A DNA stretch of 64,000 nt from Planctomycetota bacterium (GTDB taxonomy: Bacteria; Planctomycetota; Planctomycetia; Pirellulales; UBA1268). Shown here in pieces: positions 9,017 to 18,358 of the stretch. The stretch lies in the NCBI GenBank assembly GCA_003669585.1, contig QWOQ01000015.1, positions 1 to 64,000 of the forward strand, given 5' to 3'. The notes beneath the pieces were generated by a model. It was given only the letters and a program-made list of their open reading frames with translations, did not search any database and was not told the DNA's origin. The translations under genes were made by a program, and so were the position numbers. Within the stretch, counting starts at the first letter, position 1. The number at the start of each line of letters is the position of its first letter.

Positions 9017-9949
9017 ATGTGGATCCGAAATGATCGCATGAATCGGCCCGGATTTACGCTGGTGGAATTGCTCGTGGTGATAGCCATTATCGGCGTTTTG
9101 GTTGGGCTTTTATTGCCAGCGGTGCAGGCTGCTCGAGAGGCGGCCCGCCGTTCCGGCTGTCAAAATAATCTCAAGCAAATTGGCTTGGCACTTCAAAATT
9201 TTCACGACACCCGAGATAGATTTCCAGCGCTCGAAGACCACGGCACAGCGTTTCTTCAAGGATCAAACAATAACTGGGGTGAAACACCTGGAAATTGGTT
9301 GATCTATATGCTGCCGTTTATCGATCAGGATCAGGTATACAAGGCGATCGATTTCAAGGTCGGCTACAATGTTGGGAGCAATTATCAGGCGTTTCTCAAT
9401 CGATATACGTCCTTTTTGTGTCCGAGTCATCCGCATCAGACGAAAAAATCAGGAGATAATTTCGACGGCCATATCGTTCATTACTTCGGCGTCTGGGGTT
9501 CGAAGGATGCTCCAGGAGGCCGGGCAAGAATGCAGTGGGCACTTTCAGATATGACAAATTTTGATGGACACGGCGTTTTGTATTTCAACAGCAAAACGAA
9601 GATGGGGGATATCACCGACGGATCATCACAGACAATGATGGTCGGTGAAGTGCGAGGCTACAGGCCACGTAGTCCGACGGAGGTCGCCACATTTTCTGCC
9701 GATGGTGGTCGAGGTATGCGGTGGGAAGTTGGAACGTCGCCAATGCTTCAGCCGATCAACGGAGTCGACGGCGAGGCTTCAACGAACTGCCCTGGATGCC
9801 GCTGGGAAAATATGTCGAGCTTCCATCCCGGTGGAATTCATGCTCTTTTTGCCGATGGTTCAAGTCGATTTATCAGTCAAAATATTGATACGACCACCTT
9901 TATGAGACTTGGATCGGCTGCCGAAGGATTGATTGTGGTCGGCGAGTAG
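9017..9949 (+). CDS. DUF1559 protein with prepilin-type N-terminus
   Basis: 310 residues from ATG 9017, preceded by GAGAGG about 8 bases upstream; an in-frame TTG at 8978 is less likely. The N-terminus carries a prepilin peptidase site ([10 protein letters not shown], cleavage after Gly12) and the hydrophobic helix [20 protein letters not shown], followed by the planctomycetal REAARR ... [15 protein letters not shown] block. Near the C-terminus [17 protein letters not shown] is the DUF1559 signature. The protein should be processed like a pseudopilin and presented in the envelope. It sits between a small lipoprotein and a CRTAC1 lipoprotein. Confidence 0.92.
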   Translation: MWIRNDRMNRPGFTLVELLVVIAIIGVLVGLLLPAVQAAREAARRSGCQNNLKQIGLALQNFHDTRDRFPALEDHGTAFLQGSNNNWGETPGNWLIYMLPFIDQDQVYKAIDFKVGYNVGSNYQAFLNRYTSFLCPSHPHQTKKSGDNFDGHIVHYFGVWGSKDAPGGRARMQWALSDMTNFDGHGVLYFNSKTKMGDITDGSSQTMMVGEVRGYRPRSPTEVATFSADGGRGMRWEVGTSPMLQPINGVDGEASTNCPGCRWENMSSFHPGGIHALFADGSSRFISQNIDTTTFMRLGSAAEGLIVVGE

Positions 9950-10108
9950 TCCTTGTATCGCTCTCAAGAGCATTGCGATCATAAAGCGTTTATGTGTTTT
10001 TTCGTTCCGTCCTGCGGACGATGATGAGTGTCGTGACTCTTCAGAACAAAATGCCTTGCGAGCGTTTTTCGGTTGTCTTGATCGTATGTTGTTTGGTGGC
10101 CTCGCGTC

Positions 10109-11866
10109 ATGCCCAGAACTATTGCAATCGGATGTGTTTGCATGTGTGCAGTCGGCATCTTCAGTGGATGTACGAAGGCATCGATCCCGAAAGCAAGTTC
10201 TGTGGCAACTGTGAATGAAGAGAATGCATCGGTTGTTTCCGGCCGACCCACCAGTTTATTTTCTGCGATCAATCCAGCATCAATAGGGATTTCGTTTGTA
10301 CATCAGACTCTTGGAAGGCACGACTATTTTCTGCCAGAGATCATAGGTTCTGGATGCGCTTTGGTAGACGTGGATGGCGATGATCGTGTCGATATTCTGG
10401 CGGCAAGTCTTTCGTCAGCCGATGGCACTGCTGGTGCACAGCCAATCGGTGGCACCGTTGAAATATTTTTTCAAAACACAAACGGGACATTTTCAAAGCG
10501 GGACAATTCGACGCTTGTGATTGCAGGGCTTGCGATGGGAATTGCAGCAGGAGATCTCACCAACGATGGCCTGCCAGAGCTTCTTGTAACGAGTTATGGT
10601 GAAGACAGCCTTTTTCTGAACGAAGGGGAAGGGCGTTTTCGCAACGTCACGAGCGAGTCTGGATATTCCAATCCAGCATGGGGGGCAAGCGCGAGCTTCG
10701 TCGATTTCGATCGTGATGGATGGCTCGATCTTTTTGTGACGAACTACATTGACTACACCGCTCGCCCATGTAGGCAGCTCGGTGGAGGCAATCCTGATTT
10801 CTGCGTCCCGCATCTTTTTCCTGGCACGATCGATCGACTCTTTCGCAATACAAGCCACGAAGCAATGTCAGATGAAACACCGCGACAGGTGCGGCTTCAA
10901 GATTGCACCGCCGAATCCGGACTCGCGGGGATGAAGGGGGCTGGGCTGGGAGTTGCTGCGGCAGACTTTACTGCCGACGGATGGCCAGACCTCTATGTTG
11001 CAAACGATCAAATGGCCAATTTTCTTTGGGTGAATCAACGCAACGGATCATTTCGTGAAGAGGCTGTGCTGCGAGGCTGCGCCTACGATCGGCAGGGGCG
11101 ATCGCAAGCAAGTATGGGAGTGGCGATTGATGATTTTGATGGTGATGGGTTATGGGATCTTTTTTTGACACATCTCGAAGGAGAGTATCACACACTTTAT
11201 AAAGGACATGCCGGTGGACTTTTTGAAGATGACACTCACGCCGCCGGACTTGCTGACGTTACGCTTCCCTACACGGGTTTTGGAACTGGGTCGTTCGATA
11301 TTGAACATGATGGGGATGTCGATATCGTTTGCGTGAATGGAAGAGTTCGCAGGCCAGCTGGATTTCCGGCACAGAGTGCCGCGTACTTCTCACCCTACCG
11401 CCAGCGAGGGCAGGTGCTGGTGAATCGAGGAGGAGTATTTCAAGAGCAAAATCCCAAAGAAGAACCGTGGCTGGAGGAACGAGCCGTTGCCCGAGGTCTT
11501 GCCGTTGGCGATCTCGATCGTGATGGTGATCTCGATATGGTGGTCAATCGAATTGGGGAGCCCCTTGGCATCTATCGAAATGACTCAGTGAAAACTGGAC
11601 ACTCGGTGCGTGTGCGTGCGGTTCTTCCACAGTGCGGAGGCCGCGACGCAATTGGCGCAGTGATCACGCTTGTAACCGATCGTGGAGTCTTCCGGCGACT
11701 CATTCAACCCGGACTGAGCTATCTTTCGTCACACGAACCTTGGGCGCATTTCGGAACAGGTGCCGCAGACGCTGTTCGAGAGTTTCAAGTGCTTTGGCCT
11801 GATGGCTCGACTTCGTTGCATCCCGGCGGCGACGTCGATCGGGAATACATTCTCGAAAAACCCTGA
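10109..11866 (+). CDS. CRTAC1-like FG-GAP/ASPIC-UnbV lipoprotein
   Basis: 585 residues with a short signal peptide and lipobox FSGC (Cys21). Seven FG-GAP motifs are visible: DVDGDDRVDI, DLTNDGLPEL, DFDRDGWLDL, DFTADGWPDL, DFDGDGLWDL, DIEHDGDVDI and DLDRDGDLDM. The C-terminal UnbV block reads GGRDAIGAVI ... PGLSYLSSHE. The Cys pair in the insert after blade 3 is Cys221 and Cys232, the latter in FCVPHLF. It opens differently from the two upstream copies (LGRHDYFLPEIIGSGCALVDV), so it belongs to another subgroup rather than being a recent duplicate. A TPR lipoprotein follows 43 bases downstream. Confidence 0.87.
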   Translation: MPRTIAIGCVCMCAVGIFSGCTKASIPKASSVATVNEENASVVSGRPTSLFSAINPASIGISFVHQTLGRHDYFLPEIIGSGCALVDVDGDDRVDILAASLSSADGTAGAQPIGGTVEIFFQNTNGTFSKRDNSTLVIAGLAMGIAAGDLTNDGLPELLVTSYGEDSLFLNEGEGRFRNVTSESGYSNPAWGASASFVDFDRDGWLDLFVTNYIDYTARPCRQLGGGNPDFCVPHLFPGTIDRLFRNTSHEAMSDETPRQVRLQDCTAESGLAGMKGAGLGVAAADFTADGWPDLYVANDQMANFLWVNQRNGSFREEAVLRGCAYDRQGRSQASMGVAIDDFDGDGLWDLFLTHLEGEYHTLYKGHAGGLFEDDTHAAGLADVTLPYTGFGTGSFDIEHDGDVDIVCVNGRVRRPAGFPAQSAAYFSPYRQRGQVLVNRGGVFQEQNPKEEPWLEERAVARGLAVGDLDRDGDLDMVVNRIGEPLGIYRNDSVKTGHSVRVRAVLPQCGGRDAIGAVITLVTDRGVFRRLIQPGLSYLSSHEPWAHFGTGAADAVREFQVLWPDGSTSLHPGGDVDREYILEKP

Positions 11867-11909
11867 GGCAGATTCTTTTTGCTCTATCAAACAGTCGGAT
11901 ATTTTTGGA

Positions 11910-13241
11910 ATGCAACTCTTTCTTCGAAAGCTGGTTTTTCTCAGTGCGTTGCTCATGATTGGCTGTGCTGGCTGCGGCGGAATTCACGCGGACTCTCGAA
12001 TCATTCCCAATATTCCAAAGAACACAGGATTTGTTGACCAGCAGAGCTATCCACGGGTGGTTTCTGCAATCAATTCCGCCCGCGAGTCAGTTCAGATTTC
12101 TCCACAGTCGGCAAAAGCTTGGGGCCATTTGGCAATGGTGTTTGATGCCCATGAATTCTCATCGCAGGCACAGGCGTGCTACCGTCGAGCAATGGAATGT
12201 GATGATAAGGATCCACGCTGGGAGTATCTGCTTGCAAGCAGTCTCGAACAATCCGATCCACAGCAAGCGGAGCGGCTCTATCGTCGCCAGAGAGATCATG
12301 AGCTGCCCGGTTGTGAGCCGCAGATTCGTTTGACTGAACTGCTCCTCGCACAGAACCGCATTGACGAGGCTGCAGGAGTGCTTGAACCCCTCCTTCGCTC
12401 AATGCCAAACAATGCAAGAGTTCAGTTTCGCTGGGCGATCTGCTGTGATCTTCGCGGAGAGCGAGCAAAGGCCCTGGATGCATCGTCCAAAGCAGTGAGC
12501 CTTGCGCCAAACAGTCCTTCTGTCCGTGAGCTTCATACACGACTGCTTTTTGCAGATGGAGATGTGGATACGGCACAGAATGAAATGAAAACGCTTCGAA
12601 GTCTTTCCCAGCGTGATGCAGGATGGCCTGACCAATACCTCGAAGAGGTGCGAATGATGCGACAGGATCCTTCCTGGCAATCGACGAAAGCCCAGTGGCT
12701 GTCGCAGCATGGGCAGGTTTTGCAAGCAATCGCACGTTTTGAAACTCTTTCGGAGGAACATCCTGAGGAATGGATGTTTGCAATTGATCTCGCACGAGCA
12801 CAGCTATCGATTGGAAAGAAGGAAGGCGCAGTCGCGACAATCACAAAGGCGCTCGCCACCCACTGGGAAATCGCTGATTTGTGGAAACTTCGTGGCTCGG
12901 CTCATCTGCTTTGTGAATCGTGGATGCAAGCCTGTGACGATTACAGGCAAGCAATTGACATTAACCCGAGTGATTGCGCCGCATGGAGTGACTTGGCGTT
13001 TGCGCAGGAGCAGCGACATTTGACGTCTGAGGCAATCGCATCTCTCAAGAAGGCATTGATGCTCGATCCGCTCTACGATGAAAATCGTGTTCGATTGATC
13101 AGGCTTCTTCTTGAGCAGCACGATTGTCTAGGTGCAGGCGACCAGATCGAGTTTCTCGAAAAACTTACTCCCGATCACCGCGAACTCAAATCGCTTCGCA
13201 AAGCATGTTTGGAGGAAGCGAGTCAATTGCTGTTTCAATAG
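11910..13241 (+). CDS. TPR lipoprotein
   Basis: 443 residues from ATG 11910; the open frame reaches back to 11760, but that part overlaps the previous gene and the signal peptide begins at 11910. The signal peptide ends at MIGC or CAGC (Cys19 or Cys22), so it is probably a lipoprotein. The mature part is TPR: SAKAWGHLAMVFDAHEFSS, QACYRRAMECDDKDPRWEY, QACDDYRQAIDINPSDCAAW and EAIASLKKALMLDPLYDE. Unlike the TPR proteins at 3879, 5195 and 13348 it uses a lipid anchor instead of a transmembrane helix. It is probably a scaffold for the neighbouring CRTAC1 protein. Confidence 0.8.
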   Translation: MQLFLRKLVFLSALLMIGCAGCGGIHADSRIIPNIPKNTGFVDQQSYPRVVSAINSARESVQISPQSAKAWGHLAMVFDAHEFSSQAQACYRRAMECDDKDPRWEYLLASSLEQSDPQQAERLYRRQRDHELPGCEPQIRLTELLLAQNRIDEAAGVLEPLLRSMPNNARVQFRWAICCDLRGERAKALDASSKAVSLAPNSPSVRELHTRLLFADGDVDTAQNEMKTLRSLSQRDAGWPDQYLEEVRMMRQDPSWQSTKAQWLSQHGQVLQAIARFETLSEEHPEEWMFAIDLARAQLSIGKKEGAVATITKALATHWEIADLWKLRGSAHLLCESWMQACDDYRQAIDINPSDCAAWSDLAFAQEQRHLTSEAIASLKKALMLDPLYDENRVRLIRLLLEQHDCLGAGDQIEFLEKLTPDHRELKSLRKACLEEASQLLFQ

Positions 13242-13347
13242 ACACTGCCGATGCCCGGCGAAATAGCAGCTTTTTGTTCATAATGGAAAGTGACCCGGCC
13301 AGATCAGATACTGGCATTCCAAAAGCGTTGAGAGGTTCGTTGTCACT

Positions 13348-14634
13348 ATGTCTTTGCAACTGCGCCCGTTTTCTAAAAATCAATCAGATGCTCTCGCGAG
13401 ACGGCCGGTCTGGCCACTGCTTGCAGTGGCTATCGCAGCGGTGGTCATCGGAATCATCGCTCTGGGCCAATACGTTTGGAAGCAGCAAAGGGCGATGTCA
13501 CTTGAACAAGAGTGTCGCCTCTCGCGCGATAAGGGGGACTGGGCGGCGGTTACCCGGTTGGCCGCCATCTGGGCGGACGTTCGTCCACACGATGCCGATC
13601 CGTGGATTTTTCTTGCGCAAGCAGCGGAGTCGCAGGGGAGTCTTCAACGGGCGGCTGAGTATCTTGACAAGCTTCCCAACATTGATCCCAAAACTATTCC
13701 AGCGCTCCTCGAAAGGGTCGACCTGCTCTTTGGCGACTTAGGACAGCCGCTTGAAGCTGCCAAAACCTGCGAACGTATTCTTTTGATCGATCCGAAGTCG
13801 ATTGATGCGCATCAGCGTCTTACGTTTTTTTATGCGGTGACTCTCCAGCGAAAAAAAATGGTCGAACAAGCTCGCAAAGCGATTGAAGCATCATGTGATA
13901 TTCCTGAAACATACGTCTACCTGATCGGTGCGGATTGGATTACGCTCTCCAATACTGCAACGGTGAACGATCGTTGGCTGAAAACAAATCCTGATCAGGA
14001 GCTTTATAGAGTGGCCTCAGCACTTGGATATGTGAATGCGCACGGGCTTGAGGAATCGATTTCAGAAGAAGAGGCTGCCCTGGAGATCGATACTCCTCGG
14101 CAGATTCCTGAGCATGAGAAACGACTCACTTCATACCTCAATCAATTTCCAGAGAACCTCGGACTTCTCTCATACTTTCTTCAGCAGGCCAGCACACAAG
14201 GAGATTCCGATACGGTTGCCAGGCTTCTTTCTTCGGCCCCTCCCGAAGCCCAAAGCGACAATCGATTTTGGAGATTCAAAGGGTGGCTTCATGCGGCCCG
14301 CGGCGAGGATCAAGAAGCTGATCAAGCATTTCGAAAAGCCCTCGAACTCAATCCCTATGACTGGGCAACACAACACCAGTTTGCTGGAGTCCTTCGAAAA
14401 ACAGGGCACGCCGAGCATGCCGCTCTCATGACACAACTTTCAGCCGAGGGGAGAAGCCTCAAAAAAACAATTCTCAAACAGCCTGACGTTCGGTCGATCC
14501 CGGCGACAGTTTTAACGGAAATGGCTGTTTATGCAGCCAAATGTGGTGATAATCATTCGGCAAATCGGCTCTTTGCTCGCGTGCGTGAAATCTCCCAAAG
14601 TGGAAACTCATTGATCTATAAAGCCTCTGATTGA
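13348..14634 (+). CDS. Membrane-anchored TPR protein
   Basis: 428 residues from ATG 13348. A transmembrane segment (LLAVAIAAVVIGIIALGQYVW, about 24-44) is followed by a TPR-type helical domain. The clearest repeats are ADPWIFLAQAAESQGSLQ, LEAAKTCERILLIDPKSID and EADQAFRKALELNPYDW. The first 23 residues are polar and would be cytoplasmic; the TPRs would be outside. It closes the second cassette before the third small lipoprotein. No enzymatic motif is seen. Confidence 0.8.
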   Translation: MSLQLRPFSKNQSDALARRPVWPLLAVAIAAVVIGIIALGQYVWKQQRAMSLEQECRLSRDKGDWAAVTRLAAIWADVRPHDADPWIFLAQAAESQGSLQRAAEYLDKLPNIDPKTIPALLERVDLLFGDLGQPLEAAKTCERILLIDPKSIDAHQRLTFFYAVTLQRKKMVEQARKAIEASCDIPETYVYLIGADWITLSNTATVNDRWLKTNPDQELYRVASALGYVNAHGLEESISEEEAALEIDTPRQIPEHEKRLTSYLNQFPENLGLLSYFLQQASTQGDSDTVARLLSSAPPEAQSDNRFWRFKGWLHAARGEDQEADQAFRKALELNPYDWATQHQFAGVLRKTGHAEHAALMTQLSAEGRSLKKTILKQPDVRSIPATVLTEMAVYAAKCGDNHSANRLFARVREISQSGNSLIYKASD

Positions 14635-14738
14635 CTGACTGAAAGAAAGGGGATAAAAATGGTTAGTCTTTCGGGGGCGGAGTTATCCATAGAAATTTTT
14701 CAGTCACATTTTTTATTCGGCAGGGAGTTTTTTTCGTC

Positions 14739-15203
14739 ATGCTTTGTTTCTACCAACCCAATCGTTTGACGTCTGTTTTTTCGTTTGTTGCCGCTGCCAT
14801 ATTGTGTGCCGGCTGTGCGCAGTCGGGACCGGCTCTGAATTCGGTTTCTGGAAAGCTCACGATCGGCGGAGAGCCTGCAAAAAATATTCAAATCTCGTTC
14901 TATCCATCTCCGGCAAATCCAATGCAACCGATTGCGTCTGCTCAGGTCGATGCGAGTGGAAATTTTGTTTTGTTCAGCGGCGGATCCGATCGAAAGGGCG
15001 CTGTGACAGGGAAGTTCAAGGTAGTGCTTGCTCAGATGGCAGGCACGACGACCCAAGATGCTGCAGCCCAGTATCAAAGTGGCGGCGGTAAGGCCCCAGG
15101 TGTGCCGAAGGCATCTTTTCCGGAAGAATTTTTATCGGCTGAAACGAGCACCAAAGAAGTCGAGGTGAAACCTGGCACCAACATCATTAATTTAGATCTT
15201 TGA
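14739..15203 (+). CDS. Small lipoprotein, carboxypeptidase-regulatory-like domain
   Basis: 154 residues from ATG 14739. The signal peptide ends in LCAGC (Cys26). The mature part shows NSVSGKLTIGGEPAKNIQI and AQVDASGNFVLFSGG, the pattern shared with the lipoproteins at 224 and 8453. The C-terminus (TKEVEVKPGTNIINLDL) is the closing beta strand. It is the first gene of the third cassette and is followed 104 bases later by a DUF1559 gene. The function is unknown. Confidence 0.8.
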   Translation: MLCFYQPNRLTSVFSFVAAAILCAGCAQSGPALNSVSGKLTIGGEPAKNIQISFYPSPANPMQPIASAQVDASGNFVLFSGGSDRKGAVTGKFKVVLAQMAGTTTQDAAAQYQSGGGKAPGVPKASFPEEFLSAETSTKEVEVKPGTNIINLDL

Positions 15204-15307
15204 TCGCACGGTAAAAATCAAAAAAATTTTGTCGCGTTTAATTTTTTATTCAAGAACAACTTCACGATCTTTTTACTGTCTCATTGTTATTTTTAGGAGT
15301 CCATATC

Positions 15308-16348
15308 ATGTCTTTTAAAATGTCGCACCGCGGACGAAAATCGGGCTTCACGCTTGTCGAACTCTTGGTTGTGATTGCGATTATTGGTGTTCTTGTTGGA
15401 CTTCTGCTTCCAGCGGTGCAGGCCGCGCGCGAAGCTGCTCGTCGAAATGCCTGTTCCAATAACCTGAAGCAGATTGGTCTATCAATCGCGAATTACGCGG
15501 ATCGTTCTGAAGAGAAGATGCCGTTCAATAAAGATCAAGCGATGTGCAACGGTGGCAACGATACAGGGCGGTTTATGTTTCAGCTTTCCAATGACGGTGC
15601 ATGGTCATGGATCGTCGCAGCGTTGCCGTTCATGGAAGGTTCCGACATCTACAACGCGTTTGATTTTAAAGCAGATGCTTATAGTGGAACCAATCTCATT
15701 CAGGCTGCCCGTCCGCTGAAAAATTTGCTCTGCCCATCCAATTCTTCGATGACTGCAGTTCGAACTGGTCAGGCAGCGAGTTATTTTAATTGGAACGGCT
15801 ATACCATGGGCGGAACCGACTATGTCGGAAGCCTTGGGCACGTCAATAGTGGCTGGAAAGACTGTGGCGCAATTCCAACTTTCCCCGACGCACCTCTGAA
15901 TCGATTCGTTCCTGGCAGTGCTGGAACGCCTTGGGTGAACGGTGAATGCATGCTTGAGCAGGTCAACTACAACGGCGTATTTAAGCAGGTGGGCCCTCGG
16001 CGACTTGGCGACATACTCGACGGTACATCCAACTCAATTGCAGCATTTGAAGATATGCACTGGCGAGGCGGTAACCAGACACCGTTCGACTATAACGTCA
16101 CTGCCGACTCGGCATGGGTCAATCCGAATGCCACTGTTGGAAATCTTCGTAATCTGATGAACAATAGAAATCCAGCCTGGCAGCAGGGAGCCGGTGATCA
16201 GCGGTGCCATGGCTGGAGCAGTAATCACACCGGTGGAGCAAGTGCGGTAAAAGCTGATGGAAGCGTTCAGTTCTTCTCAGAGAGCATGGACCATATCGTT
16301 CGTTACGGACTCGCGACGATTAAGGGCGGCGAGCAGGTTAACCAGTAA
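15308..16348 (+). CDS. DUF1559 protein with prepilin-type N-terminus
   Basis: 346 residues from ATG 15308; AGGAG at 15295-15299 is a well-placed ribosome binding site. The N-terminus has the prepilin cleavage site [10 protein letters not shown] (after Gly13), the [20 protein letters not shown] helix and [15 protein letters not shown]. The C-terminal DUF1559 signature is SSNHTGGASAVKADGS. Compared with the 9017 protein, the first 60 residues are nearly identical and the middle is quite different. That is typical of the family: a constant assembly helix and a variable head. Confidence 0.92.
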   Translation: MSFKMSHRGRKSGFTLVELLVVIAIIGVLVGLLLPAVQAAREAARRNACSNNLKQIGLSIANYADRSEEKMPFNKDQAMCNGGNDTGRFMFQLSNDGAWSWIVAALPFMEGSDIYNAFDFKADAYSGTNLIQAARPLKNLLCPSNSSMTAVRTGQAASYFNWNGYTMGGTDYVGSLGHVNSGWKDCGAIPTFPDAPLNRFVPGSAGTPWVNGECMLEQVNYNGVFKQVGPRRLGDILDGTSNSIAAFEDMHWRGGNQTPFDYNVTADSAWVNPNATVGNLRNLMNNRNPAWQQGAGDQRCHGWSSNHTGGASAVKADGSVQFFSESMDHIVRYGLATIKGGEQVNQ

Positions 16349-16390
16349 GATTTTTTCTCGTGCACCTTACTTGAGATTTCAAAACTTTTT

Positions 16391-16438
16391 TGCCCTGTCA
16401 TCTGCCATCTATCATCTGCGGGCGCAGATGACAGGGCA
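16391..16438. terminator. Strong hairpin after DUF1559 gene, possible terminator
   Basis: A perfect 15-base inverted repeat: 16391-16405 (TGCCCTGTCATCTGC) pairs with 16424-16438, leaving an 18-base loop. The loop holds a second TCATCTGC (16412-16419) able to pair with the same right arm (16424-16431), so two mutually exclusive hairpins are possible. No U-run follows on the plus strand. On the minus strand the hairpin is followed by AAAAAGTTTT, so it is not a classic terminator in either direction. It lies 42 bases after the DUF1559 stop and may stabilise or end that transcript. Confidence 0.45.
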
Positions 16439-16503
16439 TCGTTCGTGGAGAGTCTCTCGTTCGATTTGAAAATGGATAGCGAGAGTCTGTTCGGATTCGT
16501 GCA

Positions 16504-18333
16504 ATGTTTCAGAGCGAAAATAGTTTTGAAGTTTCGTCTGATATTGTGATCGCGCTTTTTTTTAGCGAGCAACATTCTCGGCGTTCGGTTGCATTGCTGA
16601 TACTCGTGGTGGGATTGTTTTCAGGGTGTGAGAAAGCCGCGAAAACTCCCGTTTCTCCTGCACGCACCGAGTCGCCATTCAAATTCGATCGACCGCGATC
16701 TGCTGACAGTACCACGACGACAGACAAATCGGACAACCTATCGCAGGAGTGTTCGGTCTTTGAGGATGTCCATGCGGCCGTTGGAATTGACCATATCTAC
16801 CGCAACGGTGAAAGCGGAAAGTCGCTCATGGTTGAGGCGATTGGCGGAGGGGCAGGCTGGCTCGATTTTGACCGCGACGGACAGTGGGATCTTTATCTGA
16901 ATCAAGGAGGTGATCCGGATGTGCGCGACCGTCAGACACAACCGATTGACAGGCTCTTTCACAATCTGGGCGAGTCTGGTTTTCAGGATGTGACTGACGC
17001 CTGCGGTATTTGGGACCCAGGTTATAGCCAAGGTGTGGCGATAGGTGACTTCGACAACGACGGTTTTGATGATGTGTATGTGACCAACGTCGGAAAAAAC
17101 TCGCTCTTTATGAATCGTGGTGATGGCACGTTTACCGACGTGACGGATGAGAGTGGTGTTGGGGATGAGCGATGGAGTACGTCTGCCGCATGGGCCGATC
17201 TCGATCTCGACGGCGACCTTGATCTCTACGTATGCAACTACCTCATGTACGACCCCTTCAATCCGATGGACTGTCGAAATGAAAAAGGACAGCCGCGAGT
17301 CTGCCACCCTCGAGATGTTGAACATTGGCCAGACGAGTGTTACCTCAATCAGGGAGACGGTTCTTTTCGGCCGTCAGCAAAGCGACTGTCGCTCTCAGGA
17401 CCCGGCAACAAGGCACTTGGCGTTGCAATTGCAGATTTTACCAACGATCGACTTCCAGACATTTATGTCGCCAATGACACGACGCCCAATTTTTTCTTTG
17501 TGAATCAGGGCAATGGAGAGTTCCGCGAATCGGCGATGGTTTTAGGATGCGCAGTCGATCGAAACGGAAACAATCAGGCGAGCATGGGGTTGGCCGTGGG
17601 CGATTACGATAGCAACGGGTGGTTAGATATCTACTCGACGCATTTTTTTGAAGAATCAAATACTCTCTACCGAAATCTTGGATCGGCTGGATTTGAAGAT
17701 GTTACGGGCCTTGTCGGCCTGCATGAACCGACGCTTGCTCGACTTGCCTTTGGGACCGTAATGGCGGATTTTAATTCTGATGGTCAGCCGGAACTGCTGG
17801 TCGCCAACGGCCACATCGAGAACTATCCAGGAAATCCACTTCTGCGCATGAGACCGCAACTCTTTTCTTTTGGCGGTACGAAGTGGATCGAGTGCTCCGC
17901 CGCTGCGGGACTTTTTTTCCAACAAAAACAGGTCGGTCGTGGAGTGGCGGTATCTGATTGGGACAACGACGGCGATCTCGACGCGGTTATTGTGCATCAA
18001 AATTCACCGACGGCTCTGCTCGAAAATCGATCGACGCGAGGTCATTGGATTTCCTTTGAGTGTATCGGTATTCGGAGCAATCGTCGGGGCATCGGGTGCC
18101 GCGTTACAGTGCGATCCGGTGACATCGAGCAGATGCAAGAACTTGTCGGTGGTTCAAGCTATGCAAGCACGCACCAACCGCTGCTGGTTTTTGGTTTGGG
18201 GAAATGGAACGGGCCGTGTTCGGTGCATGTGCAGTGGCCAAGCGGACTGACCGAGTCGCTCAACAACCTCGACATTGATCGGTCTGTGATTTTGCGAGAA
18301 CCGATTGAATTCGCGCAAAGCCAATCGCCTTAA
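16504..18333 (+). CDS. CRTAC1-like FG-GAP/ASPIC-UnbV lipoprotein
   Basis: 609 residues from ATG 16504, with GTG 16546 as an in-frame alternative. The signal peptide ends at LFSGC (Cys42); the n-region before it is unusually long if the first ATG is used. Seven FG-GAP motifs: DFDRDGQWDL, DFDNDGFDDV, DLDLDGDLDL, DFTNDRLPDI, DYDSNGWLDI, DFNSDGQPEL and DWDNDGDLDA. The UnbV domain is SNRRGIGCRV ... GGSSYASTHQ. The two-Cys insert is present (Cys257 and Cys267). It is the last gene of the third cassette and converges with the cytochrome gene, the stops being only 25 bases apart. Confidence 0.87.
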   Translation: MFQSENSFEVSSDIVIALFFSEQHSRRSVALLILVVGLFSGCEKAAKTPVSPARTESPFKFDRPRSADSTTTTDKSDNLSQECSVFEDVHAAVGIDHIYRNGESGKSLMVEAIGGGAGWLDFDRDGQWDLYLNQGGDPDVRDRQTQPIDRLFHNLGESGFQDVTDACGIWDPGYSQGVAIGDFDNDGFDDVYVTNVGKNSLFMNRGDGTFTDVTDESGVGDERWSTSAAWADLDLDGDLDLYVCNYLMYDPFNPMDCRNEKGQPRVCHPRDVEHWPDECYLNQGDGSFRPSAKRLSLSGPGNKALGVAIADFTNDRLPDIYVANDTTPNFFFVNQGNGEFRESAMVLGCAVDRNGNNQASMGLAVGDYDSNGWLDIYSTHFFEESNTLYRNLGSAGFEDVTGLVGLHEPTLARLAFGTVMADFNSDGQPELLVANGHIENYPGNPLLRMRPQLFSFGGTKWIECSAAAGLFFQQKQVGRGVAVSDWDNDGDLDAVIVHQNSPTALLENRSTRGHWISFECIGIRSNRRGIGCRVTVRSGDIEQMQELVGGSSYASTHQPLLVFGLGKWNGPCSVHVQWPSGLTESLNNLDIDRSVILREPIEFAQSQSP

Positions 18334-18358
18334 ACGATGTTTTTCACGGAGCTGCCTC

